A program made the translations under genes and the position numbers. Source: Acetatifactor sp. (GTDB taxonomy: Bacteria; Bacillota; Clostridia; Lachnospirales; Lachnospiraceae). From it: a stretch of DNA of 8,328 nucleotides. The DNA lies in assembly GCA_024699575.1 (NCBI GenBank), contig JAILPF010000434.1:1-8328 (forward strand), written 5' to 3'. Below, in pieces: positions 1 through 7,293 of the stretch (position 1 is its first letter; every line of letters begins with the position of its first letter). The notes under the pieces were generated by a model. The model was given only the letters and a program-made list of their open reading frames with translations. It was not told the DNA's origin and did no database searches.

Positions 1-1513
1 GGCAGGTGAGGATGAAGCCAAAGAATCGCTTGTGGAAGTTGTCGACTTTTTGCACAATCCGGCCAGATATGCCAAGATTGGAGCGAGACTTCCCAAGGGA
101 GCACTCCTTGTAGGACCTCCCGGAACCGGTAAGACATTGCTTGCAAAGGCTGTAGCAGGTGAAGCGCATGTACCGTTTTTCTCACTCACCGGTTCAGACT
201 TTATCGAGCTATATGTAGGTGTGGGCGCCAGCCGCGTGCGTGACCTGTTTAAGGAAGCAACCAAAAACGCACCCTGTATTATTTTCATTGATGAAATTGA
301 TGCCATCGGACGAAGCCGTGATTCCAAATACGGCGGAGGCAATGAGGAGAGAGAGCAGACATTAAATCAGCTCCTGTCTGAGATGGATGGATTTGACAGC
401 TCTAAGGGTATTCTGATTCTGGGAGCGACCAACCGTCCGGAAATCCTGGATAAAGCGTTGCTGCGTCCCGGCCGTTTCGACAGACGAATTATTGTGGATA
501 AGCCTGATTTGAAGGGGCGTGTGGAAATCCTCAAGGTTCATGCCAAAGACGTGAAGATGGATGAGACAGTTGACTTGGATGCAATCGCGCTTGCGACAAG
601 CGGTGCAGTCGGTTCCGACCTTGCGAATATGATTAACGAAGCTGCAATCAATGCGGTAAAAGAGGGCAGGGAGTATGTCTGCCAGAAAGACCTTTTCGAT
701 GCAGTGGAAGTGGTGCTGGTCGGCAAGGAGAAGAAGGACCGTATTATGAGCAAGGAGGAGAGAAAGATTGTCTCCTATCACGAAGTCGGTCACGCACTGA
801 TCAGTGCACTTCAGAAAAACTCCGAGCCGGTACAGAAGATTACCATCGTTCCCCGTACCATGGGAGCGCTTGGATATGTAATGCATGTACCTGAGGAAGA
901 AAAATATTTGAATACAGAAGCAGAGCTGAGAGACATGCTGGTGAGCCTTGTGGGTGGTCGTGCAGCGGAGGAAGTGGTGTTCGACACTGTGACTACCGGA
1001 GCAGCCAACGATATTGAGAAAGCTACTGATATTGCCCGCAATATGGTAACCCGCTATGGTATGAGCAAACGCTTCGGCCTGGTGGGGCTTGCCACTGTTG
1101 AAAGTCAATATCTGGAAGGCAGAACCGCACTGAACTGTAGCGATGAGACTGCAGCAGCCATCGATGAGGAAGTGGTTGCAATCATCAAAGAAAGTTATGA
1201 CAAAGCGCTGGAACTGCTTCGTGAGAATCGGGATGTGATGGATAAACTTGCAGCATTCCTGATTGAGAAAGAGACGATTACCGGTAAGGAATTCATGGAA
1301 ATCTTCCGCAGGGAGAAGGGACTGCCGGATCCTGCCGAGGAGAAGAAGGAAGAGGAAACGGTAAGCACAGATGCACCGGTTGAGGAGAAAACGGTTGAGG
1401 AGCAGCCTGTGGAAGAACAACCCGTGGAAGAGCAATCCAAAGAGGAACAACCGAAAGAGGAAAAGAACACGAATGAGACAGTGGGCTTATTCTCCGGGGC
1501 GAATCTGGAATAA
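1..1513 (+). CDS. ftsH: ATP-dependent zinc metalloprotease FtsH (5'-truncated by window edge)
   Basis: FtsH is a membrane-anchored hexameric AAA+ protease that unfolds and degrades misfolded membrane proteins and some regulators. The reading frame is open from base 2 ([10 protein letters not shown], the usual lead-in to the AAA domain), so the GTG at 32 is an internal Val and not a start. About 503 residues are visible. The N-terminal membrane segments and extracytoplasmic domain lie upstream of the window. Seen in order: Walker A GPPGTGKT (113-136), Walker B IIFIDEID with its acidic pair at 290-295, the second region of homology GATNRP...RPGRFDR (422-484) with the Arg fingers at 473 and 482, the zinc site HEVGH (779-793), and a third-ligand Asp in AANDIEKAT (1010-1012). 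All catalytic residues in view are intact. After the peptidase domain comes an acidic tail of VEEQP-type repeats ending in SGANLE. A strong hairpin follows the TAA. Identity is essentially certain. Confidence 0.97.
   Translation, partial: AGEDEAKESLVEVVDFLHNPARYAKIGARLPKGALLVGPPGTGKTLLAKAVAGEAHVPFFSLTGSDFIELYVGVGASRVRDLFKEATKNAPCIIFIDEIDAIGRSRDSKYGGGNEEREQTLNQLLSEMDGFDSSKGILILGATNRPEILDKALLRPGRFDRRIIVDKPDLKGRVEILKVHAKDVKMDETVDLDAIALATSGAVGSDLANMINEAAINAVKEGREYVCQKDLFDAVEVVLVGKEKKDRIMSKEERKIVSYHEVGHALISALQKNSEPVQKITIVPRTMGALGYVMHVPEEEKYLNTEAELRDMLVSLVGGRAAEEVVFDTVTTGAANDIEKATDIARNMVTRYGMSKRFGLVGLATVESQYLEGRTALNCSDETAAAIDEEVVAIIKESYDKALELLRENRDVMDKLAAFLIEKETITGKEFMEIFRREKGLPDPAEEKKEEETVSTDAPVEEKTVEEQPVEEQPVEEQSKEEQPKEEKNTNETVGLFSGANLE
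1379..1468 (+). repeat. Six tandem 15-bp units coding acidic pentapeptides in the FtsH tail
   Basis: In-frame units read [30 protein letters not shown]. The amino acids repeat better than the DNA: Glu alternates GAG/GAA, Gln CAG/CAA, Pro CCT/CCC/CCG and Val GTT/GTG. The repeat is therefore old and held at protein level, or its DNA copies have drifted. It lies beyond the catalytic domain and is predicted to be a flexible, highly charged cytoplasmic tail. Its function is not known. Confidence 0.85.
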
Positions 1514-1528
1514 AAAGAAAACGATACA

Positions 1529-1569
1529 AAGTCCGTACAAAGTGGAGTATTTCCGCTTTGTGCGGATTT
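1529..1569 (+). terminator. Hairpin after ftsH, probable but weak terminator
   Basis: Bases 1529-1546 pair along all 18 positions with 1552-1569 (three are G-U wobbles), leaving a 5-base loop GTATT. The stem starts 15 bases after the ftsH stop. The 3' side runs into ATTTGCTGT and not a true run of T, so termination may be partial. It could instead protect the ftsH 3' end, or be an RNA processing site between ftsH and uvrC. The hairpin is certain from sequence; the terminator role is inferred. Confidence 0.6.
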
Positions 1570-1584
1570 GCTGTATGTAAATGC

Positions 1585-1589
1585 GGGAG
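1585..1589 (+). promoter_or_regulatory. Shine-Dalgarno GGGAG that decides the uvrC start
   Basis: GGGAG lies 6 bases before the ATG at 1596. The earlier in-frame ATG at 1581 is preceded by GCTGTATGTAA and the hairpin, with no purine-rich site. This favours 1596 as the real start. Confidence 0.65.
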
Positions 1590-1595
1590 AACGGA

Positions 1596-3482
1596 ATGTT
1601 TGTAATCGAGGAAGAATTGAAAAAACTCCCCAAGGAGCCGGGAGTCTATATTATGCATGACGCTAAGGACACGATTCTTTATGTCGGCAAGGCAATTAAT
1701 CTCCACAACCGTGTGAGGTCTTATTTTCGTGAAAATATCGGCAGGGGACCGGCGATTGACCAGATGGTGGCACAGATTGCCAGATTTGAGTATATCGTTA
1801 CCGACTCCGAGCTGGAGGCACTTGTTTTGGAGAATAATCTGATAAAAGAACATTCTCCGAAGTACAATACCCTTTTGAAAGACGATAAAACATACCCCTA
1901 TATCAAGGTGACTGTGGGGGAGGAGTATCCCAGAATCCTGTTTTCACGTACCATGAAAAAGGATAAATCAAAATATTTCGGACCCTACAGCAGTGCGGCG
2001 GCGGTAAAAGACACCATCGATTTGCTGAACAAGCTGTTTCAGTTAAGAACTTGTAATCGAAGCCTTCCCAGAGATATCGGTCTGGAGCGTCCCTGCTTAA
2101 ATTACCATATTAAGCAGTGCCTTGCACCCTGCCAGGGTTATGTGAGCAGGGAACAGTACAGAGAACAGGTTGACGGTGCACTGGAGTTTTTAAACGGAAA
2201 TTATGATGTGCTGTTAAAGGATTTGGATCAGAAGATGAAAGAGGCGGCGGAAGCTTTGGAATTTGAGGAGGCTGCCAGATATAGAGACTTATATACCAGT
2301 GTGAAAAGCGTGTCACAGAAGCAGAAAATCACGGACAGTACAGGAGATGACAAGGATGTCATTGCTTTGTATCAGGACGAGAGCGAAGCAGTGGTTCAGG
2401 TATTTTTTGTGCGAGATGGTAAGCTGATTGGTAGAGAACACTACTACATGACGCATGTGTCGGAAAGAAACAAGCCGGGCATTCTACAGGACTTTATTAA
2501 ACAGTTCTATGCGGGGACACCGTTTCTTCCGAAAGAACTGATGCTACAGTACGAGATTGAGGATGCGGAATTGATCGAAAAGTGGCTCAGTGAGCGTAAG
2601 GGCAGCAGAGTATATCTGAAGGTGCCAAAGATTGGCTCTAAGGAGAAGCTGGTGGAGCTTGCAGCACAGAATGCGAAACTGATTTTAAGCCAGGATAGGG
2701 AGAAACTAAAGCGCGAGGAAGGGCGAACCATCGGAGCGGTGAAAGAAATTGCGCAGATTCTGGATTTGCCCTGCGTTGACCGAATGGAGGCGTTTGATAT
2801 CTCCAATACCAACGGCTTTGAGAATGTGGGCTCCATGGTGGTTTACGAAAAGGGAAAACCGAAGCGCAGTGATTACCGTAAGTTCAAAATCAAAACAGTG
2901 GCGGGGCCGGATGACTATGCCTGTATGCGGGAGGTGCTCACAAGACGTTTTCTTCACGGAATGGAGGAGAGCAAGGAGCTGGAGCAAAAGGAGATAGACG
3001 CAGAATACGGAAGCTTCACCAAATTTCCGGACCTGCTTTTGATGGATGGCGGGCGAGGACAGGTCAATATTGCACTGTCCGTGCTGGAGGAGCTTCATAT
3101 CGATATTCCGGTCTGCGGCATGGTCAAGGATGATAACCATCGAACCAGAGGATTGTACTTTAACAATGTGGAGCTGCCCATCGATTCCCATTCGGAGGGC
3201 TTCAAACTCATCACCAGAATTCAGGACGAAGCTCACCGTTTTGCCATTGAATATCACCGGTCGCTTCGAAGCAAGGACCAGGTGAAATCCGTACTGGATG
3301 ACATCCCGGGTGTAGGGCCTGCTAGAAGAAAAGCCCTCATGCGAAAGTTCAGGTCACTGGAGGAAATCAAAAAAGCCGGCGTGGATGAACTGCTGATGAT
3401 TCCGGAGATGAATCAGAAGACAGCGGAGGCAATCGTGGAATTTTTTGCAAAACAGTCTCTTCCCAATAAAGACACCGTGTGA
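1596..3482 (+). CDS. uvrC: UvrABC system protein C (excinuclease subunit C)
   Basis: UvrC makes both incisions around a UvrB-bound DNA lesion in nucleotide excision repair, in the cytoplasm. With the start at 1596 the protein is 628 residues, normal for the family, and begins [12 protein letters not shown]; the ATG at 1581 would add five residues but lacks a ribosome-binding site. Domains seen: GIY-YIG nuclease (GVYIM at 16-20, YVGKA at 29-33, probable catalytic Glu79 in LENNLIK); four cysteines C153, C167, C175 and C179, matching the iron-sulfur cluster ligands known in UvrC; a UVR helical hairpin for UvrB binding (about 206-240); an RNase H-like 5' nuclease with Asp401 (FDISN), Asp484 (MDGG) and His547 (AHRFA); and two helix-hairpin-helix motifs (IPGVGPARR, then [12 protein letters not shown]) at about 565-622. 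No lesions in the frame. There is little room for a promoter after the ftsH hairpin, so it may depend on readthrough from ftsH. The stop overlaps a likely promoter for hprK. Confidence 0.97.
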   Translation: MFVIEEELKKLPKEPGVYIMHDAKDTILYVGKAINLHNRVRSYFRENIGRGPAIDQMVAQIARFEYIVTDSELEALVLENNLIKEHSPKYNTLLKDDKTYPYIKVTVGEEYPRILFSRTMKKDKSKYFGPYSSAAAVKDTIDLLNKLFQLRTCNRSLPRDIGLERPCLNYHIKQCLAPCQGYVSREQYREQVDGALEFLNGNYDVLLKDLDQKMKEAAEALEFEEAARYRDLYTSVKSVSQKQKITDSTGDDKDVIALYQDESEAVVQVFFVRDGKLIGREHYYMTHVSERNKPGILQDFIKQFYAGTPFLPKELMLQYEIEDAELIEKWLSERKGSRVYLKVPKIGSKEKLVELAAQNAKLILSQDREKLKREEGRTIGAVKEIAQILDLPCVDRMEAFDISNTNGFENVGSMVVYEKGKPKRSDYRKFKIKTVAGPDDYACMREVLTRRFLHGMEESKELEQKEIDAEYGSFTKFPDLLLMDGGRGQVNIALSVLEELHIDIPVCGMVKDDNHRTRGLYFNNVELPIDSHSEGFKLITRIQDEAHRFAIEYHRSLRSKDQVKSVLDDIPGVGPARRKALMRKFRSLEEIKKAGVDELLMIPEMNQKTAEAIVEFFAKQSLPNKDTV

Positions 3483-3488
3483 TACAAT
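3460..3488 (+). promoter_or_regulatory. Candidate sigma-A promoter for the hprK operon (extended -10)
   Basis: TGATACAAT at 3480-3488 is an extended -10 element (TGn plus TACAAT, 5 of 6 to consensus). TTCCCA at 3460-3465 (4 of 6 to TTGACA) lies 17 bases upstream. Transcription would begin near 3495, giving an hprK leader of about 57 bases with the cre-like site just inside it. A perfect TTGACA at 3509-3514 also exists, but its only -10 partners are poor (AATGAT at 15 bp) and would start transcription within the hprK ribosome-binding site. Confidence 0.5.
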
Positions 3489-3500
3489 CAAAAAGCATAG

Positions 3501-3514
3501 TGTGAACGTTGACA
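3501..3514 (+). promoter_or_regulatory. Catabolite-responsive element (cre), candidate CcpA operator
   Basis: TGTGAACGTTGACA matches the classical cre consensus TGWNANCGNTNWCA at all ten specified positions. It is a near-perfect palindrome (TGT-AACGTT-ACA, broken only at the G/G pair) with the central CG expected of LacI-family operators. It sits in the 69-base gap before hprK, about 6 to 19 bases after the predicted transcription start, a position where CcpA bound to Ser-P HPr or Crh would normally repress. A stricter consensus with A at position 4 would count one mismatch. Function is inferred. Confidence 0.65.
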
Positions 3515-3551
3515 ACATTTTTTGTGGAAAATGATAGAAAAGAGGTAGGGT

Positions 3552-4499
3552 ATGGCGACAGTAAGTTTGACACAGGTAATTGAAAAAATGAAGCTGGAGA
3601 ATCTCACACCTGAGACAGAAGTAAAAAAAATCCGTATTGGTCAGTCGGATGTAAACCGTCCGGCACTTCAGATGGCAGGATATTTTGAGCATTTTGATGC
3701 AACCAGACTGCAGGTTATCGGTTTTGTGGAATATACTTATATGGAAGGGCTGACAGATGAGCGTAAACGTGAGGTTTACGAGCAGCTTATGTCCTACGAT
3801 ATCCCGGCAATCGTATTCAGCAGGGAACTTCAGCCTGACCCTATTTTTAAGGAAATTGCGATTGCGCACGGTGTGCCTGTGCTGTCCACCAAGAAGACGA
3901 CATCAAACTTCATGGCAGAGATTATCAGATGGCTGAATGTCAAGCTGGCTCCCTGCATTTCCGTGCATGGTGTATTGATGGATGTCTATGGTGAAGGCGT
4001 TATGATTACCGGCGAGAGTGGAATCGGTAAATCAGAGGCAGCGTTGGAGCTGATTAAGAGAGGACACCGTCTGGTTACGGATGATGTGGTAGAGCTCAGA
4101 AAGGTGAGTGATGATACCTTAATTGGTACAGCTCCGGATATCACAAAGCATTTCATCGAGCTGAGAGGTATCGGAATCGTGGATGTGAAGGCATTGTTTG
4201 GTGCATCTTCCGTAAAGGATACCCAGCAGGTGGATCTGGTTATTCGCCTGGAGGACTGGGATAAAGATAAGGAATACGACAGACTTGGCCTGGAGGAAAA
4301 TTACACAGAGTATCTGGGCAACAAAGTGGTATGCCACAATATCCCCATCAGACCGGGACGAAGCCTTGCGATTATCTGTGAGTCTGCGGCAGTTAACCAC
4401 CGTCAGAAGAAGATGGGATATAACGCTGCACAGGAGCTTTACAGCCGTGTACAGAATTCCCTGGCAAAGCGCCGTGAAGAAGAGGATGAAGACGAATAA
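3552..4499 (+). CDS. hprK: HPr kinase/phosphorylase
   Basis: This bifunctional enzyme phosphorylates Ser46 of HPr (and Crh in bacilli) with ATP or pyrophosphate and removes the phosphate by phosphorolysis, setting carbon catabolite control. Length is 315 residues, as usual. The N-terminal domain (about 1-130) is followed by the kinase core: His139 in the SVHGV segment, Walker A GESGIGKS (154-161), Asp177-Asp178 in TDDVVEL, and the family signature around HFIELRGIGI (200-209) followed by VDVKALFG. The C-terminus ends in an acidic tail (REEEDEDE). GAGG at 3542-3545 is the ribosome-binding site. It is the first gene of a tight operon, 22 bases before the glucokinase gene, and has a candidate cre site in its leader. 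The last gene of the cluster encodes an HPr-family protein with a conserved Ser46, a natural substrate. All motif residues needed for both activities appear present. Confidence 0.97.
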   Translation: MATVSLTQVIEKMKLENLTPETEVKKIRIGQSDVNRPALQMAGYFEHFDATRLQVIGFVEYTYMEGLTDERKREVYEQLMSYDIPAIVFSRELQPDPIFKEIAIAHGVPVLSTKKTTSNFMAEIIRWLNVKLAPCISVHGVLMDVYGEGVMITGESGIGKSEAALELIKRGHRLVTDDVVELRKVSDDTLIGTAPDITKHFIELRGIGIVDVKALFGASSVKDTQQVDLVIRLEDWDKDKEYDRLGLEENYTEYLGNKVVCHNIPIRPGRSLAIICESAAVNHRQKKMGYNAAQELYSRVQNSLAKRREEEDEDE

Positions 4500-4521
4500 T
4501 CGATAAAAGGAGATAAAGAGC

Positions 4522-5463
4522 ATGAGCAAATATGCATTTGGAGTAGATATCGGAGGAACAACCGTTAAAATCGGACTGTTTGATAAAGAGGGAACCGTGT
4601 TGGACAAATGGGAAATCCCTACCGTTAAAGATAATGCCGGAGTACAGGTGCTGCCGGATATTGCTAAGAGTATTTTAGCAAAGATGGAAGAGAAAGGGAT
4701 TGCAAAATCCGATGTAGCAGGCGTCGGTGTAGGTGCTCCCGGAGCTATAAACGGTGAGGGAACACTGGTAAGCGGAGCAGTAAACATCGGCTGGGGGGTA
4801 TTCAACATCTCCGAGGCTTTGAAGGAACTTTTGGATATGCCTGTGAAAGCAGCCAACGATGCAAACATTGCCGCATTCGGTGAGATGTGGCAGGGCGGTG
4901 GCAAAGGCTATTCCAATCTGGTTGCGGTTACTCTGGGAACCGGTGTCGGCGGAGGAATCATTGTGGATGGTAATATTCTGACCGGTGCCAACGGTGCCGG
5001 TGGAGAAATCGGACATATCCATATAGAAGATAACGAGACAGAGAGCTGTGGATGTAAGAATAAAGGATGCCTGGAGCAGTATGCATCCGCAACCGGTATT
5101 GTGAGACTTGCCAACAAAAGACTTGCCAAGGACGATAAGCCCAGTGTACTCAGAAGTGGTGAAGTGTCAGCAAAGACTGTTTTCGATGCAGTAAAAGCAG
5201 GGGATGAGCTTGCCATCGAGGTGGCTGAGCAGTTCGGCGATTATCTTGGAAAAGGACTTGCAGCTGTTGCAGGAACCGTGAATCCCGAGATTTTTGTCAT
5301 CGGTGGCGGTGTTTCAAAAGCAGGAGAAGTGTTGTTAAAATACATTATTCCCAGCTTTAAAAAATATGTGTTTGTGGCATGCAGAGAGACCAAGTTCGCG
5401 CTGGCAACCTTGGGAAATGATGCCGGTATTTACGGTGCTGCAGGCTTGATTTTAAATCAATAA
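4522..5463 (+). CDS. glk: ROK-family glucokinase
   Basis: The likely reaction is ATP-dependent phosphorylation of glucose to glucose 6-phosphate in the cytoplasm, the non-PTS entry into glycolysis. The protein has 313 residues. Seen: the phosphate-binding motif DIGGTTVKIG (9-18), catalytic Asp113 in NDANIAAFGE, the second phosphate loop TLGTGVGGG, and the ROK zinc site GHI (His165) with the cluster C176-G-C178-x3-G-C183-LE. There is no N-terminal helix-turn-helix, so this is a kinase and not a ROK repressor (NagC/XylR type). AAGGAG at 4507-4512 gives a good ribosome-binding site. It follows hprK by 22 bases and precedes murB by 16. Sugar specificity within ROK kinases (glucose, fructose, ManNAc, GlcNAc) cannot be settled by eye; glucose is the best guess, and the wall-related neighbours leave an amino-sugar substrate possible. 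Confidence 0.9.
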   Translation: MSKYAFGVDIGGTTVKIGLFDKEGTVLDKWEIPTVKDNAGVQVLPDIAKSILAKMEEKGIAKSDVAGVGVGAPGAINGEGTLVSGAVNIGWGVFNISEALKELLDMPVKAANDANIAAFGEMWQGGGKGYSNLVAVTLGTGVGGGIIVDGNILTGANGAGGEIGHIHIEDNETESCGCKNKGCLEQYASATGIVRLANKRLAKDDKPSVLRSGEVSAKTVFDAVKAGDELAIEVAEQFGDYLGKGLAAVAGTVNPEIFVIGGGVSKAGEVLLKYIIPSFKKYVFVACRETKFALATLGNDAGIYGAAGLILNQ

Positions 5464-5479
5464 AGGAAGCGGTATTATA

Positions 5480-6400
5480 ATGATTAGTGATACAGTAGCT
5501 ATGGCGCTGGAGACAATTGTACCCAAGGAAAATATTCATAAAAACGAACCAATGTCCGCCCACACAACCTTTCGTGTGGGCGGACCTGCAGATTGTCTGA
5601 TAGAAGTGGAATCGGCGGAGCAGCTGGTGAAACTCAGACAGTATTTTCAAAAACTGGAAATGCCACACTTTATTCTGGGCAATGGAAGTAATGTGCTTGT
5701 GAGTGACTTGGGATATGAGGGTGTGATCCTTCAAATCGGTCGTAAAATGAGTGAGATACGTGTGGATGGATGCACCGTTACTGCACAGGCCGGTGCACTT
5801 TTATCTCAGGTGGCACATGTTGCATTGGAACATGGTCTGACCGGAATGGAATTCGCATCAGGAATCCCAGGTACTGTCGGCGGAGCGGCTGTCATGAATG
5901 CGGGCGCATACGATGGCGACATGAGTGGCATTATCAACCGGGTGCAGGTGGTCGCGGACAGCGGCGAGATTCTGGAGCTTGACAATGAAACCATGGAATT
6001 CGGTTACCGCAACAGTATTATCCGCCATCAGCCCTTTGTGGTGACGGAAGTGGAGTATACCTTAAGAGCAGGAGACAAAGACAAGATAAAGACCCGCATG
6101 GATGAACTTGCAAAGCTTCGCAGGGAAAAGCAGCCACTGGAGTATCCCAGTGCCGGAAGTACCTTCAAACGCCCGGAAGGATATTTTGCAGGAAAACTCA
6201 TTATGGATGCGGCGCTTCGTGGATTTCAGGTAGGCGGAGCGAAAGTATCCGATAAGCACTGTGGATTCGTGATTAATGCCGGGAATGCAACGGCCGCGGA
6301 TATTTTAGGGCTGATTCGGACGATTCAGGCAAAGGTACAGGAACAGTTTCAGGTATCGTTGGAAACAGAAGTTGTGATGCTGGGAAAGTTTGAAAGGTAA
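5480..6400 (+). CDS. murB: UDP-N-acetylenolpyruvoylglucosamine reductase (MurB)
   Basis: MurB uses FAD and NADPH to reduce UDP-GlcNAc-enolpyruvate to UDP-MurNAc, the second committed step of peptidoglycan precursor synthesis. The protein has 306 residues. Seen: the entry motif TTFRVGGPAD (29-38), FAD-binding GNGSNVLVSD (67-76), GIPGTVGGA (128-136) followed by NAGAYDG, Arg177 in FGYRNS, the proton-donor Ser227 in AGSTFKRP, and the C-terminal catalytic Glu297 in ETEV. The layout is that of the shorter type II MurB found in Firmicutes. AGGAAG at 5464-5469, directly after the glk stop, is the ribosome-binding site (spacing 10). The gene ends only 8 bases before rapZ, so they are probably co-transcribed. 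Codons 26-35 contain a perfect 12-bp inverted repeat. Confidence 0.97.
   Translation: MISDTVAMALETIVPKENIHKNEPMSAHTTFRVGGPADCLIEVESAEQLVKLRQYFQKLEMPHFILGNGSNVLVSDLGYEGVILQIGRKMSEIRVDGCTVTAQAGALLSQVAHVALEHGLTGMEFASGIPGTVGGAAVMNAGAYDGDMSGIINRVQVVADSGEILELDNETMEFGYRNSIIRHQPFVVTEVEYTLRAGDKDKIKTRMDELAKLRREKQPLEYPSAGSTFKRPEGYFAGKLIMDAALRGFQVGGAKVSDKHCGFVINAGNATAADILGLIRTIQAKVQEQFQVSLETEVVMLGKFER
5554..5585 (+). repeat. Perfect 12-bp inverted repeat inside murB
   Basis: GTCCGCCCACAC (5554-5565) is followed 8 bases later by its exact reverse complement (5574-5585). The GC-rich stem would fold stably in the mRNA about 75 bases after the murB start. No run of T follows, so it is not an intrinsic terminator. 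It lies in the codons for the conserved MSAHTTFRVGG segment. Confidence 0.8.
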
Positions 6401-6408
6401 AATATAAA

Positions 6409-7275
6409 ATGAGATTTGTAATTGTCACAGGAATGAGTGGCGGTGGAAAGAGTACCGTTCAGAAGATGCTGGAGGATTTCGGGTTTTACTGTGTGGACAA
6501 TCTTCCGGTTTCGTTGATTGAGAAATTTATGGAGTTGATTTCCATGCCTAACAGTGAGATCACCAAGGTCGCTCTGGGCCTGGACGTGCGTGCAGGGCAG
6601 TCCTTTGAGGATGTCACAGATGTACTGGCACAGCTGAAAGAAAAGGGGTACAACTTTGAAATCCTGTTTATGGATGCCAATGAGGAAGCCCTGATCAAGC
6701 GGTACAAAGAAAGTCGCAGAGTTCACCCTCTGGCGGAGGACGGCAGAATTGCAGAAGGCATCAAAAAAGAGCGCAGGATACTGGAGAAAATAAAAAAGAG
6801 TGCCGATTATGTAATCGACAGCTCGAATTTATTGACCAGAGAGTTAAAAAGTGAACTTGACCGCATTTTTGTGCAGAATGAAGAATATAATAGTCTCATG
6901 GTGACGGTGATGTCCTTTGGATTCAAGTACGGAATCCCCTCAGATTCCGATTTGGTATTTGACGTGCGTTTCCTGCCGAATCCATATTATATTGATGAGT
7001 TAAAGCCTCTCACCGGAAACGATAAGGCTGTACAGGACTATGTTATGAATTCGCCGGAGTCGGAGACCTTTTTGCAGAAGCTGGAAGATATGACACAGTT
7101 TTTGCTTCCAAACTATGTGAAGGAAGGAAAGTACCGGCTGGTCATTGCAATCGGATGTACCGGCGGGCAGCACAGAAGTGTGACACTTGCCAATGAATTG
7201 TACAAGCGTCTGAAGGAAGATGGACATTATAGTGTGAAACTGTACCATCGTGATATCAATGGACATACAGTATAG
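6409..7275 (+). CDS. rapZ: RapZ/YvcJ family nucleotide-binding protein
   Basis: RapZ-family P-loop proteins bind ATP/GTP. In E. coli RapZ senses glucosamine 6-phosphate and adapts the GlmZ small RNA for RNase E, controlling GlmS. The Bacillus homologue YvcJ is a nucleotide hydrolase with a less clear role. This protein has 288 residues. Seen: Walker A GMSGGGKS (8-15), GFYCVDNLP (25-33), the GTP-site motif DVRAG (59-63), FGFKYGIP, VRFLPNPYY, and the C-terminal ligand pocket IAIGCTGGQHRSV (246-258) with HRDI near the end. The pocket residues Thr251, Gly252, His255 and Arg256 are conserved. Where enterobacterial RapZ reads LPNPHW this one reads LPNPYY, as I recall for Gram-positive YvcJ. AAAGG at 6393-6397 overlaps the end of murB and sits a rather long 11 bases from the ATG. 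Its place between murB and whiA fits a link between amino-sugar status and the cell wall, but no RNA target is visible. Confidence 0.95.
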   Translation: MRFVIVTGMSGGGKSTVQKMLEDFGFYCVDNLPVSLIEKFMELISMPNSEITKVALGLDVRAGQSFEDVTDVLAQLKEKGYNFEILFMDANEEALIKRYKESRRVHPLAEDGRIAEGIKKERRILEKIKKSADYVIDSSNLLTRELKSELDRIFVQNEEYNSLMVTVMSFGFKYGIPSDSDLVFDVRFLPNPYYIDELKPLTGNDKAVQDYVMNSPESETFLQKLEDMTQFLLPNYVKEGKYRLVIAIGCTGGQHRSVTLANELYKRLKEDGHYSVKLYHRDINGHTV

Positions 7276-7293
7276 AGAACAATAGGTGAAAAA

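Noticed and set aside
32..34. GTG as the start of ftsH
   Set aside because: The frame is open upstream to the window edge and encodes the conserved [10 protein letters not shown] segment. The GTG is an internal Val.
362..1450. A 362-codon open frame on the minus strand opposite ftsH
   Set aside because: It is rich in Cys, His and Phe, has no recognisable domain or ribosome-binding site, and lies wholly antisense to well-conserved ftsH codons. It is a codon-bias shadow.
1371..1580. A 69-codon plus-strand frame running from the ftsH tail to the uvrC start
   Set aside because: It is an Arg/Lys-rich out-of-frame reading of the acidic repeats, and the hairpin falls inside it. No support as a gene.
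2301..2317. GTGAAAAGCGTGTCAC in uvrC as a second cre site
   Set aside because: The CG is shifted by one base from the cre centre, so it does not fit the consensus, and it lies deep within a coding region.
4119..4904. A 261-codon minus-strand frame across the hprK-glk junction
   Set aside because: No motif or plausible start; the sense strand has two clear conserved genes with proper ribosome-binding sites.
4987..5007. ACCGGTGCC...GGTGCCGGT imperfect inverted repeat in glk
   Set aside because: It comes from repeated Gly-Ala codons, needs two wobble pairs, and has a 3-base loop. Nothing suggests function.
5473..5481. TATTATAAT as a promoter -10 before murB
   Set aside because: It overlaps the murB start codon and has no -35 at usable spacing (TTGATT is 24 bases away). 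It reflects the AT-rich gap.
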